Numbered from the stretch's first letter, positions 1 through 41,283 are shown. The stretch: DNA of 64,000 bases from Anagrus nilaparvatae (GCA_022575985.1 JAKSXM010000272.1:7936001-8000000); one strand, 5' to 3'. Notes: generated from the letters alone by a model not told the origin. Numbers and translations are program-made.

Positions 1-1020
1 GTTGGATAGAATTATAAATGATGATCAGAAAGGACAATTATAAATTAAAAAAAGTTTTTATCTTTTTTATTTCATTGATGTATATCAGAATTATATCCTA
101 TACATCGGTACCATTATGGAAGACACTAACATCTCCCTTTCTTATACTCAGAAAATGTCCTAGTCGTCGTTAGTGGCAAAGTGGATTTATAATGGTGCGG
201 CAGTATACTATCAAATACTATAATACCATTGTTATATATTATTATAACTTTTCTATATTTTATTTACTGAAGGCCGGGCTTCGGACAGACAATCCCGGAT
301 ACACATGCTGCAACAGAAGGTTTCACTGACAGGATTACAGATTGGCAAGTCCTGGAGGACTTCTCAGCAAGTGATCACCAATATATCTCTTTTGAGGTGC
401 ATGACTAGCGGCGTCAGACACGTAGAGACCAAGTACAGAATTGCTGTGGATGGAACATTAAGCTGCTAAACCACGAAATATTGGTGAACACGCTTAGAAG
501 AGAAGAGATTGCTATCCTGAGGAAAGCAATTAGACCAGGAAATATTGACGACGCGGAGAAAATAGTTAAGGGAATCATGACGCTGCTGGAAAAAGCATGT
601 AACAAAACCATACCAAAAAAACGGACCCGTAATGGAAGACCACAATCCTACTGGTGGAATCCAGAAATAGTCCGTCTATCCGAAATAGAGTGCGAGCTTA
701 ACGACGAGAAGAAGAGCTACACGTGCAAGGATCAGAACAGACGCTGCTTTGCTGATGGCAAAGCATAAGCTGTTCAAGAAAAGCCTGAGACTTGCTATTC
801 GGAGAAGCAAAAGAGCATCCGAGATGGCTTTGTGTAACGAGGTGGATAATGATCCATGGGTTCTTGGATACAAGATAGTCACTAAGAGGATTGGTGTTCT
901 TTCCGCAAGTGGCGCTATGAACGATGAGGTAGTAGTAGTAGTCAGAGTAGTAGTCAGGCGTATAGTTGACGGACTTTTCCCTACCCATCCAGAGAGGGAG
1001 AAGGCAAATGACTTAGGTAA

Positions 1021-2109
1021 AGATGACGAGGCTATTCCCGAATTCACTGAGGGGGAGCTCTTCACAGCGCTGGACTCTCTCAAGAAAGGTAAGGCACCAG
1101 GACCTGATGGAATACCTACCGAGATACTGAAGATAGCTACGCATGAGTGCCCAAAACTCATCTTAAGTATGTAGTACAATACTTGTGCACATGCGGGCGT
1201 TTCCAGGAAACTTTGGAAAAGAGCCAGATTGGTTCTTATCAGTAAGAGCAAAGGGAACTCTAGACTGCCAAACTTTTGGCGTCCTCTAGGATTATTGGAC
1301 ACAGCTGGCAAAAACTACAAGAAGATGCTACAGTCAAGGATGCTGATGGCCGTAGAAACAGCGGGAGATCTTTCTCCCCGACAATACGGTTTTCGTCTGA
1401 GGAAGTCAACAATCGATGCCATAAGTATCGTTCAGGTCATCGAGAACGCAAAGACAGGCAATCTTTACTCGAGAAAAATCACGCTATTAGTGATCCTCGA
1501 TGTGAAGAATGTGATGAAGCGATTTCGTGGAAGGGCTTATGAACTTTCGGGTGCCGAAATACCTGCGAAGAATCATCAGCAGCTACCTGAGCGATCGAGA
1601 AATAATCTTTGAAACTTGGACCGGACCTATGGAGCATCATGTACGACCAGGTACTTAGGCTTCCAATGCCGGTTAATACTTTTACTGTAGGATATGTAGA
1701 TCACATAGTTCTAGTCATCACGGCAAAAGATGAAAAAATTGCTGAGAAGAAATTGAATCAGGCAATTCATGGGGTCAATTACTGGATGGAAGACCAGGGC
1801 CTACAGCTTGCCACGGCGAAGACTGAGATTGTCCTATTCACCCGTAAACATATTGAGACTATTATCCCAATATGTATTGGGGAGGATAGGATAGAAACGA
1901 AGGATAATTTAAAGTACTTGGAAGTGCTGCTGGACACGAATCTGACCTTCATGGCGCAGATTCGAACAAGCACGGAGAAGGCTGCCAGGCTCACTACTGC
2001 GTTAAGCAGGCTAATGAGAAACACGTGCGAACCTAAGACTGGAAAGCGCAGATTTCTTATGGAGGTCACCCACTCCTGTATGGTGCAGAAATATGGGCTG
2101 GCTGCATAA
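1021..2109 (+). pseudogene. Reverse transcriptase domain, inactivated
   Basis: The frame near 1050-1125 carries KKGKAPGPDGIPTEI, the entry motif of LINE reverse transcriptases. The next piece has SPRQYGFR (about 1374-1397), then ILDVKN near 1490-1510, which corresponds to catalytic motif A. The third piece has GYVDH at about 1690 in place of the usual [YF]xDD, so the second aspartate of the catalytic pair is His. It continues into the thumb region (QGLQLATAKTEIVLF). The domain is split over at least two frames and interrupted by a stop, which together with the lost aspartate marks it as dead. Confidence 0.8.
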
Positions 2110-2378
2110 AGAAGGTCACTTATGCGTCTAAGCTTACGAGCGTCCAAAGGCAAGGAGTCCTGCGAATCTCCCGTGCCTATCGCATAGTTTCCACTGAGGC
2201 AGCTCTAGTCATCGCCGGGGTAATCCCGATAGATCTGCTGGCTCTTGAGAGATAGTATATCTGTCTGAACAAATTGAGGGAAGGCATTGACCGCGCAAAG
2301 GCCACTTCGCGCCAGATCAGCCTAAGTGAGTAGCAGGGCCGTTGGACCAACTACTCGGAGAGCAAATGGACCAAGAGG

Positions 2379-2732
2379 TTGATAGGAGAGATATCACCTT
2401 GGATAAATAGAGGGCATGGGGAGATTAATTATTTTTTTACTCAATTCTTAAGCGGACATGGGCTTTTTTGCTCCTACCTCTTTCGGATCCAGAAGTTAAA
2501 TAGCGTTGAATGCATGCACTGTCCAGGCAAACAAGATACGCCGGAACATACATTCTTCGAATGCGACAGATGGGCCGTTAAAAACTATCAATTAGAAACT
2601 AACATTGGCCAAATAATACCTGAGAATGTGGTTAGCCTGATGCTTCGAAATGAAGAAGTATGGTCCAAAATTAGCCAGTATGTGGAGTACATACTCCGCA
2701 CCAAGAAACCTGAAGTCCAAGGTATAGGCTAA
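2379..2732 (+). pseudogene. C-terminal Cys/His knuckle of the retrotransposon
   Basis: This frame begins in a WINRGHGEINYF context and contains C-x2-C-x8-H-x4-C (CMHC...EHTFFEC), followed by about 45 residues and a stop near 2730. This is the zinc-knuckle-like region typical of the end of R1/LOA/Jockey second ORFs. It lies in a different frame from the reverse transcriptase piece upstream. The element's 3' untranslated region probably runs to about 2830, where an AT-rich TTTATTTATA stretch follows. Confidence 0.7.
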
Positions 2733-2865
2733 TATTGAGACGTACTGCGGTTATCCGGACGATTGCAGGTGTTGCACTAACAATCATTCTTGCACTTACT
2801 CTTGATACCGCAATAAATCGTAGATGGTAGGATAATATTTATTTATATATTTATTAACCAACCGG

Positions 2866-2945
2866 CTCGGTAGCGCAGAGATAACGCGCTCGCTTTGTAA
2901 TATAGCAAAATATTATGAAGTGGGTTCGCATACAGAGCAGTGACA
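2866..2945 (+). other. tRNA-like / SINE-like remnant
   Basis: GGCTCGGTAGCGCAGAGATA resembles a pol III A box, and about 50 bases later GTGGGTTCGCATAC resembles a B box (consensus GGTTCGANTCC). The arms do not fold into a clean cloverleaf, so a functional tRNA is unlikely; a tRNA-derived SINE head or decayed tRNA copy fits better. It is followed by T and A runs. Confidence 0.3.
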
Positions 2946-3369
2946 ACTTTTTTTTCTGGAAATAAATATTTAATAAAATTAAATATTTATTTCAAGAAGG
3001 GAGAGTAGAGCTAGCTGCCGAGTCGCAGGGGGCAAGACGAAATGGAAAGTGCCATTTGCTTGCCTCCATATGTCATGCTTAGAGGGCGTTTTTCCAAGGT
3101 TTTTCGCGCCTCTTTTCGTTGTGAATAACAACTCTGCGCTTTAAAGACGGAATTGTCAGCATGGCTCCTATTAAAAAATCGGACCTTGGACCGCATTTGG
3201 CCATCCCAAACCCTAGTAAAGGCTATGAATAGATAAAGTTTGAAATGATCGTTAAAGTTCCACCTATCCTAAACATCCCTTCTAATCCCACAGTTTCACC
3301 AACAATTTGTCCATACGTCTCCAAACCTATCTAATTATTTCCATTAAAGGAAAAAGCGGTATATATCTC
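2946..3369. other. Unassigned segment, relatively CpG-rich
   Basis: An AT-rich stretch is followed (about 2995-3215) by sequence with many CpG and GC-rich words, unlike the neighbours, ending in the words GACCTTGGACCGCATTTGG. A short minus-strand open frame crosses it but shows no family motif. It is most likely a fragment of a transposable element I do not recognise. Confidence 0.3.
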
Positions 3370-4242
3370 AATATATAATGTTACCGTTAAAGTCCGCTCT
3401 CCCGATAAAGTTAGCTTTAACTGGTTAAAGTTAACTTTAGCGAAGCGTTTTCGTTAAAGTCCACGAAGACGATTAAAATGAATAAAAATACAACATTAAC
3501 GGGTGTGTATACGATAAAGTTAACTTTAACCAATCCTTGTCAGTTAAAGTCCATGAAAGCGGTTTCGCATACTAAAAAAAAATTGTATTATATGTTACAT
3601 ACGACTCTCGCTATAAGGCACCACAAGGGATTTGTTTAGGCTTCTCTTAATCTCTTTTAAAAATGCATTTCTTGGGACTAGTAACCAATCCTAGTTATAA
3701 CACACCCCTAGGGTTAGGTTAGGCTATTTTTTTTTTAAAGGCATTATCATTATCAGCATTATCACGCAGTAATGCATTCCCTAGAATTAGGGCAAGGTTG
3801 GCTTTAGAAGCCATGCGCAAGTTTGTAAGCAATACTGTGACAATGCCTTTTAAAAAAAATAGCCTAACCTAACCCTTGGGGTGCCTTATAACTAGGATTG
3901 GTTACTGGTCCTAAGAAATGCATTTTTAAAAGAGTAGCCTAACCGTAGAGATAGTTCACAATATCTCTATGAGCCTAACCTAAGCCCTGAGAGTACCTTA
4001 TAGCGAGAGTCGTATATAATATATAATACAAACTCGAATTCTTATATGAAACCGCTTTTATGGACTTTAACTAACAAGAATTGGTTAAAGTTAACTTTAA
4101 CTGACATAAAGCCGTTAAAGTTATATTTTTATTCATTTTAATCGTCTTCGTGGACTTTAACGAAAATGCTTCGCTAAAGTTAACTTTAACTGGTTAATAT
4201 TAACTTTATCGGGAGAGCGGACTCTAACGGTAACATATATAT
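3370..4242. mobile_element. Foldback element, about 0.87 kb, full-length inverted repeat
   Basis: The left end (GTTACCGTTAAAGTCCGCTC at 3380) is the near-perfect inverse of the right end near 4200-4232. Complementarity continues inward through both arms: GTTAACTTTAACC words at 3430-3560 and 4080-4200, the CTCTCGCTATAAGGCACC block at 3605 versus 4000, and the GGTTAGGTTAGGCTATTTTT block at 3713 versus its inverse at about 3850. The arms are about 400 bp with a short centre. No transposase frame is present, so it is non-autonomous. The target-site duplication is unclear. Confidence 0.8.
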
Positions 4243-5668
4243 CGACTTCCGAGGGAATAAAAGCAAAAAATGCGGTTTGGACCGCTTGTGCAAATAACTG
4301 TTGGTGACCTCCGTATAAGAGGTTAAACGCAGTATATAACCTAAGGTTAAATAAAAGCACATATATATTTATTAACCTTTTCTTTTGATGATATTGGGAA
4401 ATGACGTATATTTTTTAGCTAACAAATATTTTATTGAAGATGACAATGCGCTAAAGATGGAATTTTAATCAGATGGAATGACGGAGTCCTTAGCCAGACT
4501 GGCGAGTCACTGGATGCAAGTCAAAAGATGGAGTTCAAGAATAGAAATAAATGGCCTTGAAACTGTCCTGAAGTAATGTGAAAACGGTCCCGGGATAGGC
4601 TCACATAAGGTAGGAAGGGAGTGGAGTTTGGGTATTCCCAGGTAAGGGCGAGTCCCATATAACTGTTAGTTCGGATGCTGAACAGTATGCGTAACGCATT
4701 TCTCCACTTCCTACGCAAAAAGAAAAAAATTACTGAATAGCAGTACTGTAAATAAAAATCACTATCGGTTCTATACAATGAGATATTTAAATAACTTAAA
4801 ATTTAATGAATTCATTAAATTATTGAGAAAAAAGGCTATAATTAAATATTAACTTTGATTTATTGACATTTCTTTGTTTTATTATATATTATATACTAAA
4901 TAAACTTAACATTGCAAATTTACAGCAACACTGAATATTTAACTTATAATATCACATTTGTATAAATTTAAATTTTCTTTATATAATATATATCTGTACA
5001 ATTAAAAATTTATACATTAAATAATAATAATTGTAAAAAGATTACATAATTCGTTAGAGTACATAATTTACTCAAAAATTATTAATAAATTTTTATTAGT
5101 ATTTTTATAGATATATTTTTTTTTCTATTTTCAATAAATAAAATATTTTCTAATTTCTTCTTTTTTTTATAGCACACAAACTTTAATTATTTCTTATATT
5201 TTCATTCACACATTTTATACAAATTAGTTATTTAAGAAACCAAAAATTTTATTTATTGTTGATAACTTATTTTACTTTTACGTTTAATTAAAAATTGCAC
5301 GTTGATTAAAATAAGATATTACTTCCTTATTACAAAATTATTAGAGATAGTTTTTAAAGAATATATCACAAAATGACTCATGATTAGTTAGTTTTGTCCG
5401 TATTGTAAACTTATTATATTAAAGCCACTGTTTCTACATAATTATTATACAAAATACAATTATTTACTTTTGATAAATTATTTTCTTCATTTTTTAATGT
5501 TTTAAATTAATAATTTAATCAAACTTTATTTTTTATATTAGCCTAATTTTTCCTTTGGTTATTATAAATTGCCATATTATTTAATAAAATATTGAAAAAA
5601 TAGTATTTTATAAATATTACCTAATTTTATAGTCAGTAAGAAATTATTTGTTTTTTTAATTATTAGTC
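4243..5668. other. Intergenic, no gene seen
   Basis: 4243-4790 has mixed composition with no motif. 4800-5668 is extremely AT-rich and includes the presumed 3' untranslated region of HERC2. No convincing coding region on either strand. Confidence 0.5.
5525..5530 (-). terminator. Candidate polyadenylation signal for HERC2
   Basis: TTTATT on + reads AATAAA on -, about 140 bases past the HERC2 stop codon. Other A/T-rich variants lie nearby, so the site actually used is uncertain. Confidence 0.3.
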
Positions 5669-34719
<29,051 letters not shown>

Positions 34720-34783
34720 TTTTTCTTAATTTCTTTATGTATCAAAGACTTGAAATTATTGGTCTGTTGTATTCATCGAATAT

Positions 34784-35651
34784 CTGAATGAATGGTATTT
34801 AAACCAATTTTTTATATGATAAAATATAATAAGATTTTAATGAACACATTATATTTTAAATAATTTCTTGCAATTAACAGGTTAAATCAAACAATAATAT
34901 TTGATACTTACCTATAAACTGTAAATTCATGTTTTTTATAAATTCTTAGGCTGCTAAAATGAAAGAGTTGTTTTAAATTTTTGCATATATATTTTACATG
35001 CAATGTTATTCTGCATTTGAAAATCTTGAAATAATTTTTTTTTTATAAAATCTAACAATGGTGGATTCATTATTCTAAATTTTTGCGTATATAAACAATA
35101 TAAGTATTTTCTGTATTTATAATTTTTTGATTATCATGATAAAATTTTATTTAAAAAAATTTCTTTTCATATTTATTCATAACAATAAAAGTAAAATTAT
35201 ATTTTCACGTAATATATTTTATGAGATTTCGATTTTAGGTGTATCTTTTTTTTGCTTCTATGGTAAATATTTACACAAAAAGAGTGCAGACGAATTGGAG
35301 CAGACGTAAATTGTGATTGGTTAATCAAAGCACGTGACTCGCAAAATGCATGTTTTAAAAATTTTATTTAGAATTTTTTTAAAATAAATATACAGAATAT
35401 TTGTAATAAAACTCATAAATTATAACTTTACCACAATTTAGAACTTTAAGAGGATTCACAAGATATAATTTAGAGTAAAATTTGATCATTTTTCAATTTT
35501 TAATAGTATTTTTAATTCAACTGAATATTGACCTCGATAAGATTATCTTGCATATATAATAAATATACACAAATTATATTAATATGAAAATTTAAATTGT
35601 TCAATTAAAAAATTTTTGTAATTACTGTAAAATAAAATTTTTATTATTAAT
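34784..35651. promoter_or_regulatory. Shared HERC2/XPNPEP3 divergent promoter region
   Basis: The two start codons are 0.93 kb apart and divergent. On - a possible 5' untranslated exon of HERC2 ends at 34912 (TTTATAG/GTAAGTATC) and could splice to an acceptor at 34784-34785 (ATTCATTCAG/ATATTC). Inside lie CACGTGAC (35331-35338) and an inverted CCAAT word (ATTGG, about 35315-35319), the least AT-rich part of the gap. Function is inferred from position only. Confidence 0.4.
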
Positions 35652-37491
35652 ATGCTGATTGCTGCAAAAAGTGTATTTAAATATACTTTAAATAAATCTT
35701 GTAAGAAATAGTCTCAAAATTATTATATAGTTTATATTAGGTTAGAATTAATTAATATTATTTTTCAACAGTTTATTAAAAAAATTAAATTTTGATTATA
35801 TTATAAAATTTGAATTCATTTAAATTTAAAAATAAGATTATAATTCTTCATTAAATTTTATTTAAGAAAAAATTTAACATTTAAAATTTATTTTTAAAAG
35901 ATCATCAGTCCTCTGTAAGATGTACAAATATAATAGGAAATTTAATAGCAAACCAAAATATTACAAAAAAAGAATTGGATTTTGGGCAAGCAACTCCAAA
36001 AACACATCCCCATATTTTAAAAGAAGGCGAATTATTACCAGGATTAGAAAAAAAAGAATTTAAATTAAGACGTAACAAACTAATGGAAAAAATTTTTAAA
36101 CAAGATTATAAAGCTGAATTGAATCCTCAAATTATAATTATTCCATCTGCTACTAAAGTATATATGACAGAAAAAATACCTTATGTGTTTCGACAAAATT
36201 CTGATTTTTTATATTTTAGTGGTTGTCAAGAACCAGATTGTATTCTAATTCTTGTAAGTTCAGGACTAAGTTATTCATCTTATTTATTTTTAAGACCTAA
36301 AGATAGTCATGGTGAGTTGTGGGATGGTCCTAGAACAGGTGTTGAAGGAGGTATTGATTTATTTGAAGTCGATAAAGCTCTACCAATAACAGAATTAGAC
36401 AAATTTTTAAAATTACTTTTCAAAGATAGAAAAACAAGCACTATTTGGTATGATGGCATTAACATTGTACATTTAGAATTTCATAAGAAATTAATGGAAA
36501 TTATGAAAAGCTTAAATAGAAATATTTTATCTTGCCCAAAAAAAATAATTCACCAAATTAGAGTAATTAAATCGCAAAGTGAAGTTAAGTTAATGAGTAG
36601 AGCTTGTGAAATTGCATCTGATGCTATTTCAAAAACAATAGCAAAATCTAGACCAGGAATTAATGAGCATGAACTGTATGCAACTGTTGATTATGAATGC
36701 AGAATAAGAGGTGCTGAGTTTTTAGCTTATCCACCAGTTGTTGCAGGGGGAAAAAATGCCAATATAATTCATTACATTTCTAATAATCAAATAGTCAATG
36801 ATAAAGAAATGGTTTTAATGGATGCAGGTATAAATAATTCAAATAATATTTCAATATTTTATTTACATTCTTACTTTTTTGTTTAGGCTGTGAGTATCAT
36901 GGATATTCTTCAGATATTACAAGAACATGGCCAATTAATGGAAAATTTACACCCTATCAATTAATATTATATGAAATAGTTTTAGATATTCAAAAAATAT
37001 TAATTAATAAATACAAAGAAATGCCAACACTTGAATCAGTTTATCACGAAATGTGCATTTTATTAGGTAAAAGATTACAAGAGGAAAGTATTATTCCAAA
37101 ACACTTGTCTGGTAATCAATTGATATCAGCAGCATATTCATTTTGTCCTCATCATGTTAGTCATTATTTAGGAATGGATGTTCACGATGTCGGTAATATT
37201 TCTAGAAGCATAAAAGTTGAACCCGGAATGATTGTTACTGTTGAACCTGGTTAGTATTATTTTTTTTTTTAATGTCAAGAATATATACAATTTTCTTTAA
37301 TTTTAAAATCTTTTATAGGAATATATGTGAATCCAAAAGATAGTCTAGCACCAAAAGAATTTCATAATCTTGGAATTAGAATAGAAGATGATATTTTAAT
37401 TCAGGATAGTGGTCCAATAATATTAAGTCATAATTGTCCAAAAGAAGTTATCGATATTGAATCTCTTGCAAGTCAAAGAATGAATAAATAA
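35652..37491 (+). CDS. XPNPEP3: XPNPEP3, mitochondrial Xaa-Pro aminopeptidase 3
   Basis: Exons 35652-35700, 35901-36827, 36887-37249 and 37319-37491 join in frame to 503 aa (human 507). Residues 1-45 form a Lys/Ser/Asn-rich, acid-free leader typical of mitochondrial import. Then come the conserved QATPKTHPHILKEGE and GLEKKEFKLRR, the creatinase-like N-domain (RELWDGPRTG-like) and the pita-bread catalytic domain. Metal ligands expected for the M24 family are present: Asp324 (LMDAG), Asp335 (SSDITRTW), His418 (HHVSHYLGMDVHD), Glu445 (VEPG) and Glu469 (RIEDD). The enzyme removes N-terminal residues preceding proline (for example after presequence cleavage). Intron 2 is only 59 bases; without splicing it the frame would end near 36886. 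Start choice: the ATG gives the leader and correct phase. Confidence 0.95.
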
Positions 37492-37589
37492 TTCAAAACA
37501 TAAAGTCATTGCAAATTTCATTTATTTTATTGTAAAATATGTAAATATACCTACATTTTATGTTTGTAAAAAAAAATTATGTTCATGTT

Positions 37590-37595
37590 AATAAA
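37590..37595 (+). terminator. Candidate polyadenylation signal for XPNPEP3
   Basis: AATAAA about 100 bases after the stop. Another AATAAA overlaps the stop codon itself (37484-37489). The gene is convergent with PAICS, which ends 394 bases away. Confidence 0.4.
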
Positions 37596-37801
37596 ATATA
37601 TTTTAATATAAAAAAAAGCATTTATCACAGAATAAATATTCTACTTCACCTTATTCATAAACTTGTTTTACAACATAAAAACGGAAGTTATTTATTTCAA
37701 TATAATAAAGTATCATTAGAAATATTAATAATAAGATATATGCACAAATAGCTATCATGGGTACAATAAAATATTTTCTATTGTTATTAAAAAATTATAA
37801 A

Positions 37802-37807
37802 TTTATT
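37802..37807 (-). terminator. Candidate polyadenylation signal for PAICS
   Basis: TTTATT on + (AATAAA on -) about 78 bases past the PAICS stop. The predicted ends of the two convergent transcripts do not overlap if these signals are used. Confidence 0.4.
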
Positions 37808-37884
37808 TAAAAACTTATGACAAAGTCTATTAAAACATTCAACTTTGTTTAGTTAACGGAAGATAAAATAATTATTAATTTTCC

Positions 37885-40169
37885 TTAAGCATTTAAAGAA
37901 GGTCTTGATTTTTTGTCAGCTTGTTTCAAAGCAATGAAATTCTTTAATTGTCTCACGCGTAAACGAGACCAAACTAAATGATCACGAAGAGCGTGGATTT
38001 GAGCAGCAGCTAAAGCAGCACTTTCTGGATATAAAACTGTGGTACATCCAAGACCTATTTTAAGTTAAAAAAATAATTAGTCAAGCAAGCATATTATTTA
38101 ATTTATAATTAAAAATAAAACCATCATAAAAATAATTGAAAATTTCTTACCTGATGGTACTTTTAAAGAAGACCAAATATCTTGATTTTGATCTTGAGAA
38201 TTTCCAGGAGGACAGTTAATAACTGGAAATACTGTATTACCAGAAAGAACAGGACCTAAACCATTACTTCTGCCAGCAACTGCTACAAAGACCACCTAAT
38301 CAAAAAATAAAAATTGATAAAAATTATCTTTTTTTAATGCATTGATTATTTTTGCTCTAAGGTCAAATGATATTTTAAATGTTCTTATTTATCTTAATGA
38401 AAAAAGTAATATTAATTTCGTAAACCTTATCTCTGTATAACGGGCTTCCTTCATACTCAGCAACAATACGTAAAGTTTCTTCTGTTCCTTTATGTGCACT
38501 TGAAACTCTTATTTCAGCTTGTAAACCTAACTCTAAAGCATATTTTTCAATTTTTTGACAATGTTCCATATCGGATGGAGAACCCATTAGAATAACAACA
38601 AAAGCACTTGGAGGCGGAACAAGATATTCTAATTGATCTGCAACCCATTTGAAATTACGTTTTACAGTTTCTAAATCAGATTTCGTGACTGTTGCAAGAT
38701 TTCTGTAAACTTGTTTATCTTTCATCAACTCCTTTTTATTTTTTGGCCACAATCTCCATGAATCGCTGTCAATAATATCAGAAACCAATATATTGCCATC
38801 AGCGTCAATACCAAATTCAATTTTCATGTCTATCAAAGCGCAGTCTCTTGTTATCCATGCTCTCTCCAAAACTTCAAATACAGCAAGAGTTGTACGAAGC
38901 ATTATGTCATATTCATCTTTGCCAATTGTAAGACCATTTAGATTGAATTCAGCTGATAAAATTTGTGCTACTGACCACTGTGGATCATGATTCTCATCAT
39001 CTTTATAAAATGTTTCTTGTAAAGGTGGATTAAACCTGTAGCCTTCTTCAACACCTGTAAATGAATAATTAAGATAAAAAGTAATTTTAAGACACTTAAA
39101 TTAATTTTAAAAGAAAAATATAATTATACCTGGATTCCTTTTTAAAAAGCTGCCGGTAGCAACTCTTCTGGTGACCCATTCAATAGGTACCATAGCACAT
39201 TTTTTTGAAATGAAACCTTTTGCATTATTTTCATCAACTTTAACAAATGCAGTTTGAATCCCAGCTTCATTTAATAATTGAAAAACCTTAGCATTGGTAG
39301 CATTACTAATTTCTGCTTTACCTTCTAAATCATTAGCTCTTACACCATCACCAGCAGTTATTCGATCTTTGCTTTCTAAGTAGCATAATTTTGGATAATT
39401 CAATAGTTCAAAAACCTTTTTGGTCTTCCCTTCGATAATTAATTCTCCAAGTTTATAAGCTAAAAAATTTAAAAAAAATATTGAATTAATATTTTAATTT
39501 TTTAATTAGGCTTATGTTTTGTAAAATTAATAATTTAATTACATAATAATATTTAATAATATTTTTTATTTTTTCATTTATTATACATCAGATAACATGT
39601 ACTTAAAAACATGCTGATAAAAATATTAAAATTTAATAATAATAAGAGCCTTTATAAAAAAGAAGAAACACAATTTTACATAAATTACTTATTATCTCTA
39701 AAATTTAAAACAAAAAACATCTTTCCTTCTCTAAAACGAAAAAAATACTTTCATGATATATTTTGTGCAATTTTTTTAATCTATTTACTAAAATAAATAT
39801 TTACATCGCGCGCAATTTTTAAAATCCTTGACAATAATAATAGTAATAATAATAACAATAATAATAAGAGTAAATAATATGATAGAGAGCACGCACACGT
39901 GTATTGTTAATCAAGTTCCGAAATTTCTAGATTTTTGTATACAGGATTTATTTTTTAACATGGAAAACTTTTTAAATATTATAAACTAACAGCAATATAT
40001 TTATGTAAAAATGAAAAATTTTTCACTTGTTTATTAAGAACTATAAAAGTTTTATATTACAATGATGTGGTAAAACTTATCATATTTTATTTATATGCAT
40101 TATATATTATATAATTTATATTATTAAAATTTTTATGTAAATTAATATTATATGAAACTTACCAGTCAT
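37885..40169 (-). CDS. PAICS: PAICS, bifunctional purine biosynthesis enzyme
   Basis: Coding exons 40163-40169, 39130-39459, 38426-39054, 38151-38295 and 37885-38054 join in phase to 426 aa (human 425). Residues 1-260 are SAICAR synthetase: [41 protein letters not shown] and the signature LIDMKIEFG, then DSDSWRLWP. Residues 265-426 are the class II AIR carboxylase: [35 protein letters not shown], ending in [11 protein letters not shown]. It catalyses steps 6 and 7 of de novo IMP synthesis (CAIR and SAICAR formation) in the cytosol. The first coding exon has only seven bases (ATG ACT G), separated by a 0.7 kb intron, so start-codon choice depends on the splice; the junction gives M-T-A-Y-K-L-G. 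No defect seen. Confidence 0.95.
39833..39868. repeat. AAT trinucleotide microsatellite
   Basis: Interrupted (AAT)n tract with single-base changes (AGT, AAC, AAG) in PAICS intron 1. Confidence 0.8.
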
Positions 40170-40305
40170 CTTTTCTCTTATGTTACAAATATAAGAATGC
40201 CGGTTTTTTTAATCAAAGTGAACAATATTTTTCTCTATCGCCTTGTCTTTATGTTGTTTTCTCCTCTCCTCCCGGCTCTTCTAACAAGTGGTTGATCGAC
40301 CCCAC

Positions 40306-40311
40306 CACGTG
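40306..40311. promoter_or_regulatory. E-box CACGTG upstream of PAICS
   Basis: A canonical CACGTG lies 137 bases upstream of the PAICS ATG, inside the only GC-rich patch nearby (40255-40315). Purine-synthesis genes are known Myc/Max targets in animals, so this is a reasonable promoter site, but binding is inferred. Confidence 0.4.
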
Positions 40312-41283
40312 CGATTGAATAATACCCTCTCTTTCTGAATTTGAAATAGTACTATAAGTATACATAATATATTAATTATTATTTAATATAATTATAATTT
40401 TTTTTATTTTTTCATAAAATTTTTTTTTTATTATGGCTATTTTAATCCGCCCTAAATCATTTTTCTCCAACAGTAAAATTCAGCCCGAAAATTTTCAAAA
40501 AAAAATTGCGAATTGGGTAATTTCATGGATAAATAGCACAAAAGTAAAAAATTTGGTTTTTTTGATAAAGCAACTTACTTAGTTACTTAAGTTTATACAA
40601 AAATAGATGATTTCCCAAATCTGGAGGTCTTATCTTATTTTCAAAGGGTGTTGCTTATGCTGTTTTAAAATTTTTTGGTAAAACTACTTTTCTCATTCAG
40701 CCACCATATATATTATCAATAATTATATTGCAAATTGTGAATATTTCATATTGGTATTGAACAACGTAACTCGAATTTTCATTCAGATTTTGCTCATTCT
40801 GTATCGATTTTCGGGAAAATTCAAAATTCTGCCCTAACTTTAAGTGAAATTAGCTGAAAATTTTTTTCCTCAAAATTATCCAAAATTCCATATCTTCAGC
40901 TTATTTTTTTGCATATATTTTCATCCTATGTATTTTCTTGAGGGTAATACCAAGCGTAATACCGATTTTCCTATATATTTAACAAAGTCACGTGCCTAAA
41001 TGAAAATTTGACAAAAACTTTGAATTCTGCGGAAAATTTACAAGGGTGTAGTAATTTTAATAATAATATATCGGTAGTTCTTAGCTTTTTTTACCCAAGT
41101 CTGAGGTCAATGTCTTGAATTTAAAAAATACCGATTTTACTGTGTTTGGTATGTAAGAAAACTTATAACATGGTTTTATGTAAACACAACCTAAATGCAT
41201 GGAACGTGTTTACTTCCAGCTAATTAAAACATCATACAATTTTTTAATTTTATAATTTGTAATTATTACCTTACTAGCTGTTA

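Larger units (their letters stand above)
268..2750 (+). mobile_element. Degenerate non-LTR retrotransposon (R1/LOA-like LINE)
   Basis: Broken open frames in one order encode the parts of a LINE second ORF. Translation near 270-405 gives the end of an AP endonuclease (SDHQYISFEV-like), 640-670 a linker with YWWNPEI, 1021-2109 a reverse transcriptase, and 2379-2732 a C-terminal Cys/His knuckle. Frames change around 700-750, 1530-1610 and 2110-2380, and there is an in-frame stop near 1172, so the copy cannot make a full protein. The 5' part (ORF1 and most of the endonuclease) is absent. GC content is visibly higher than in the flanks, as expected for a fairly recent insertion. Clade assignment rests on the knuckle and on the KGKAPGPDGIP motif; it was not searched against a library. 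Bases 1-267 show nothing recognisable. Confidence 0.85.

Noticed and set aside
676..1311. 211-codon open frame on - at the retrotransposon
   Set aside because: It is the antisense of the reverse transcriptase region, Ser/Thr/Leu-rich with no domain.
3708..3725. GGTTAGGTTAGG resembling the insect telomere repeat TTAGG
   Set aside because: Only two or three units, mirrored in the foldback arm; not a telomeric tract.
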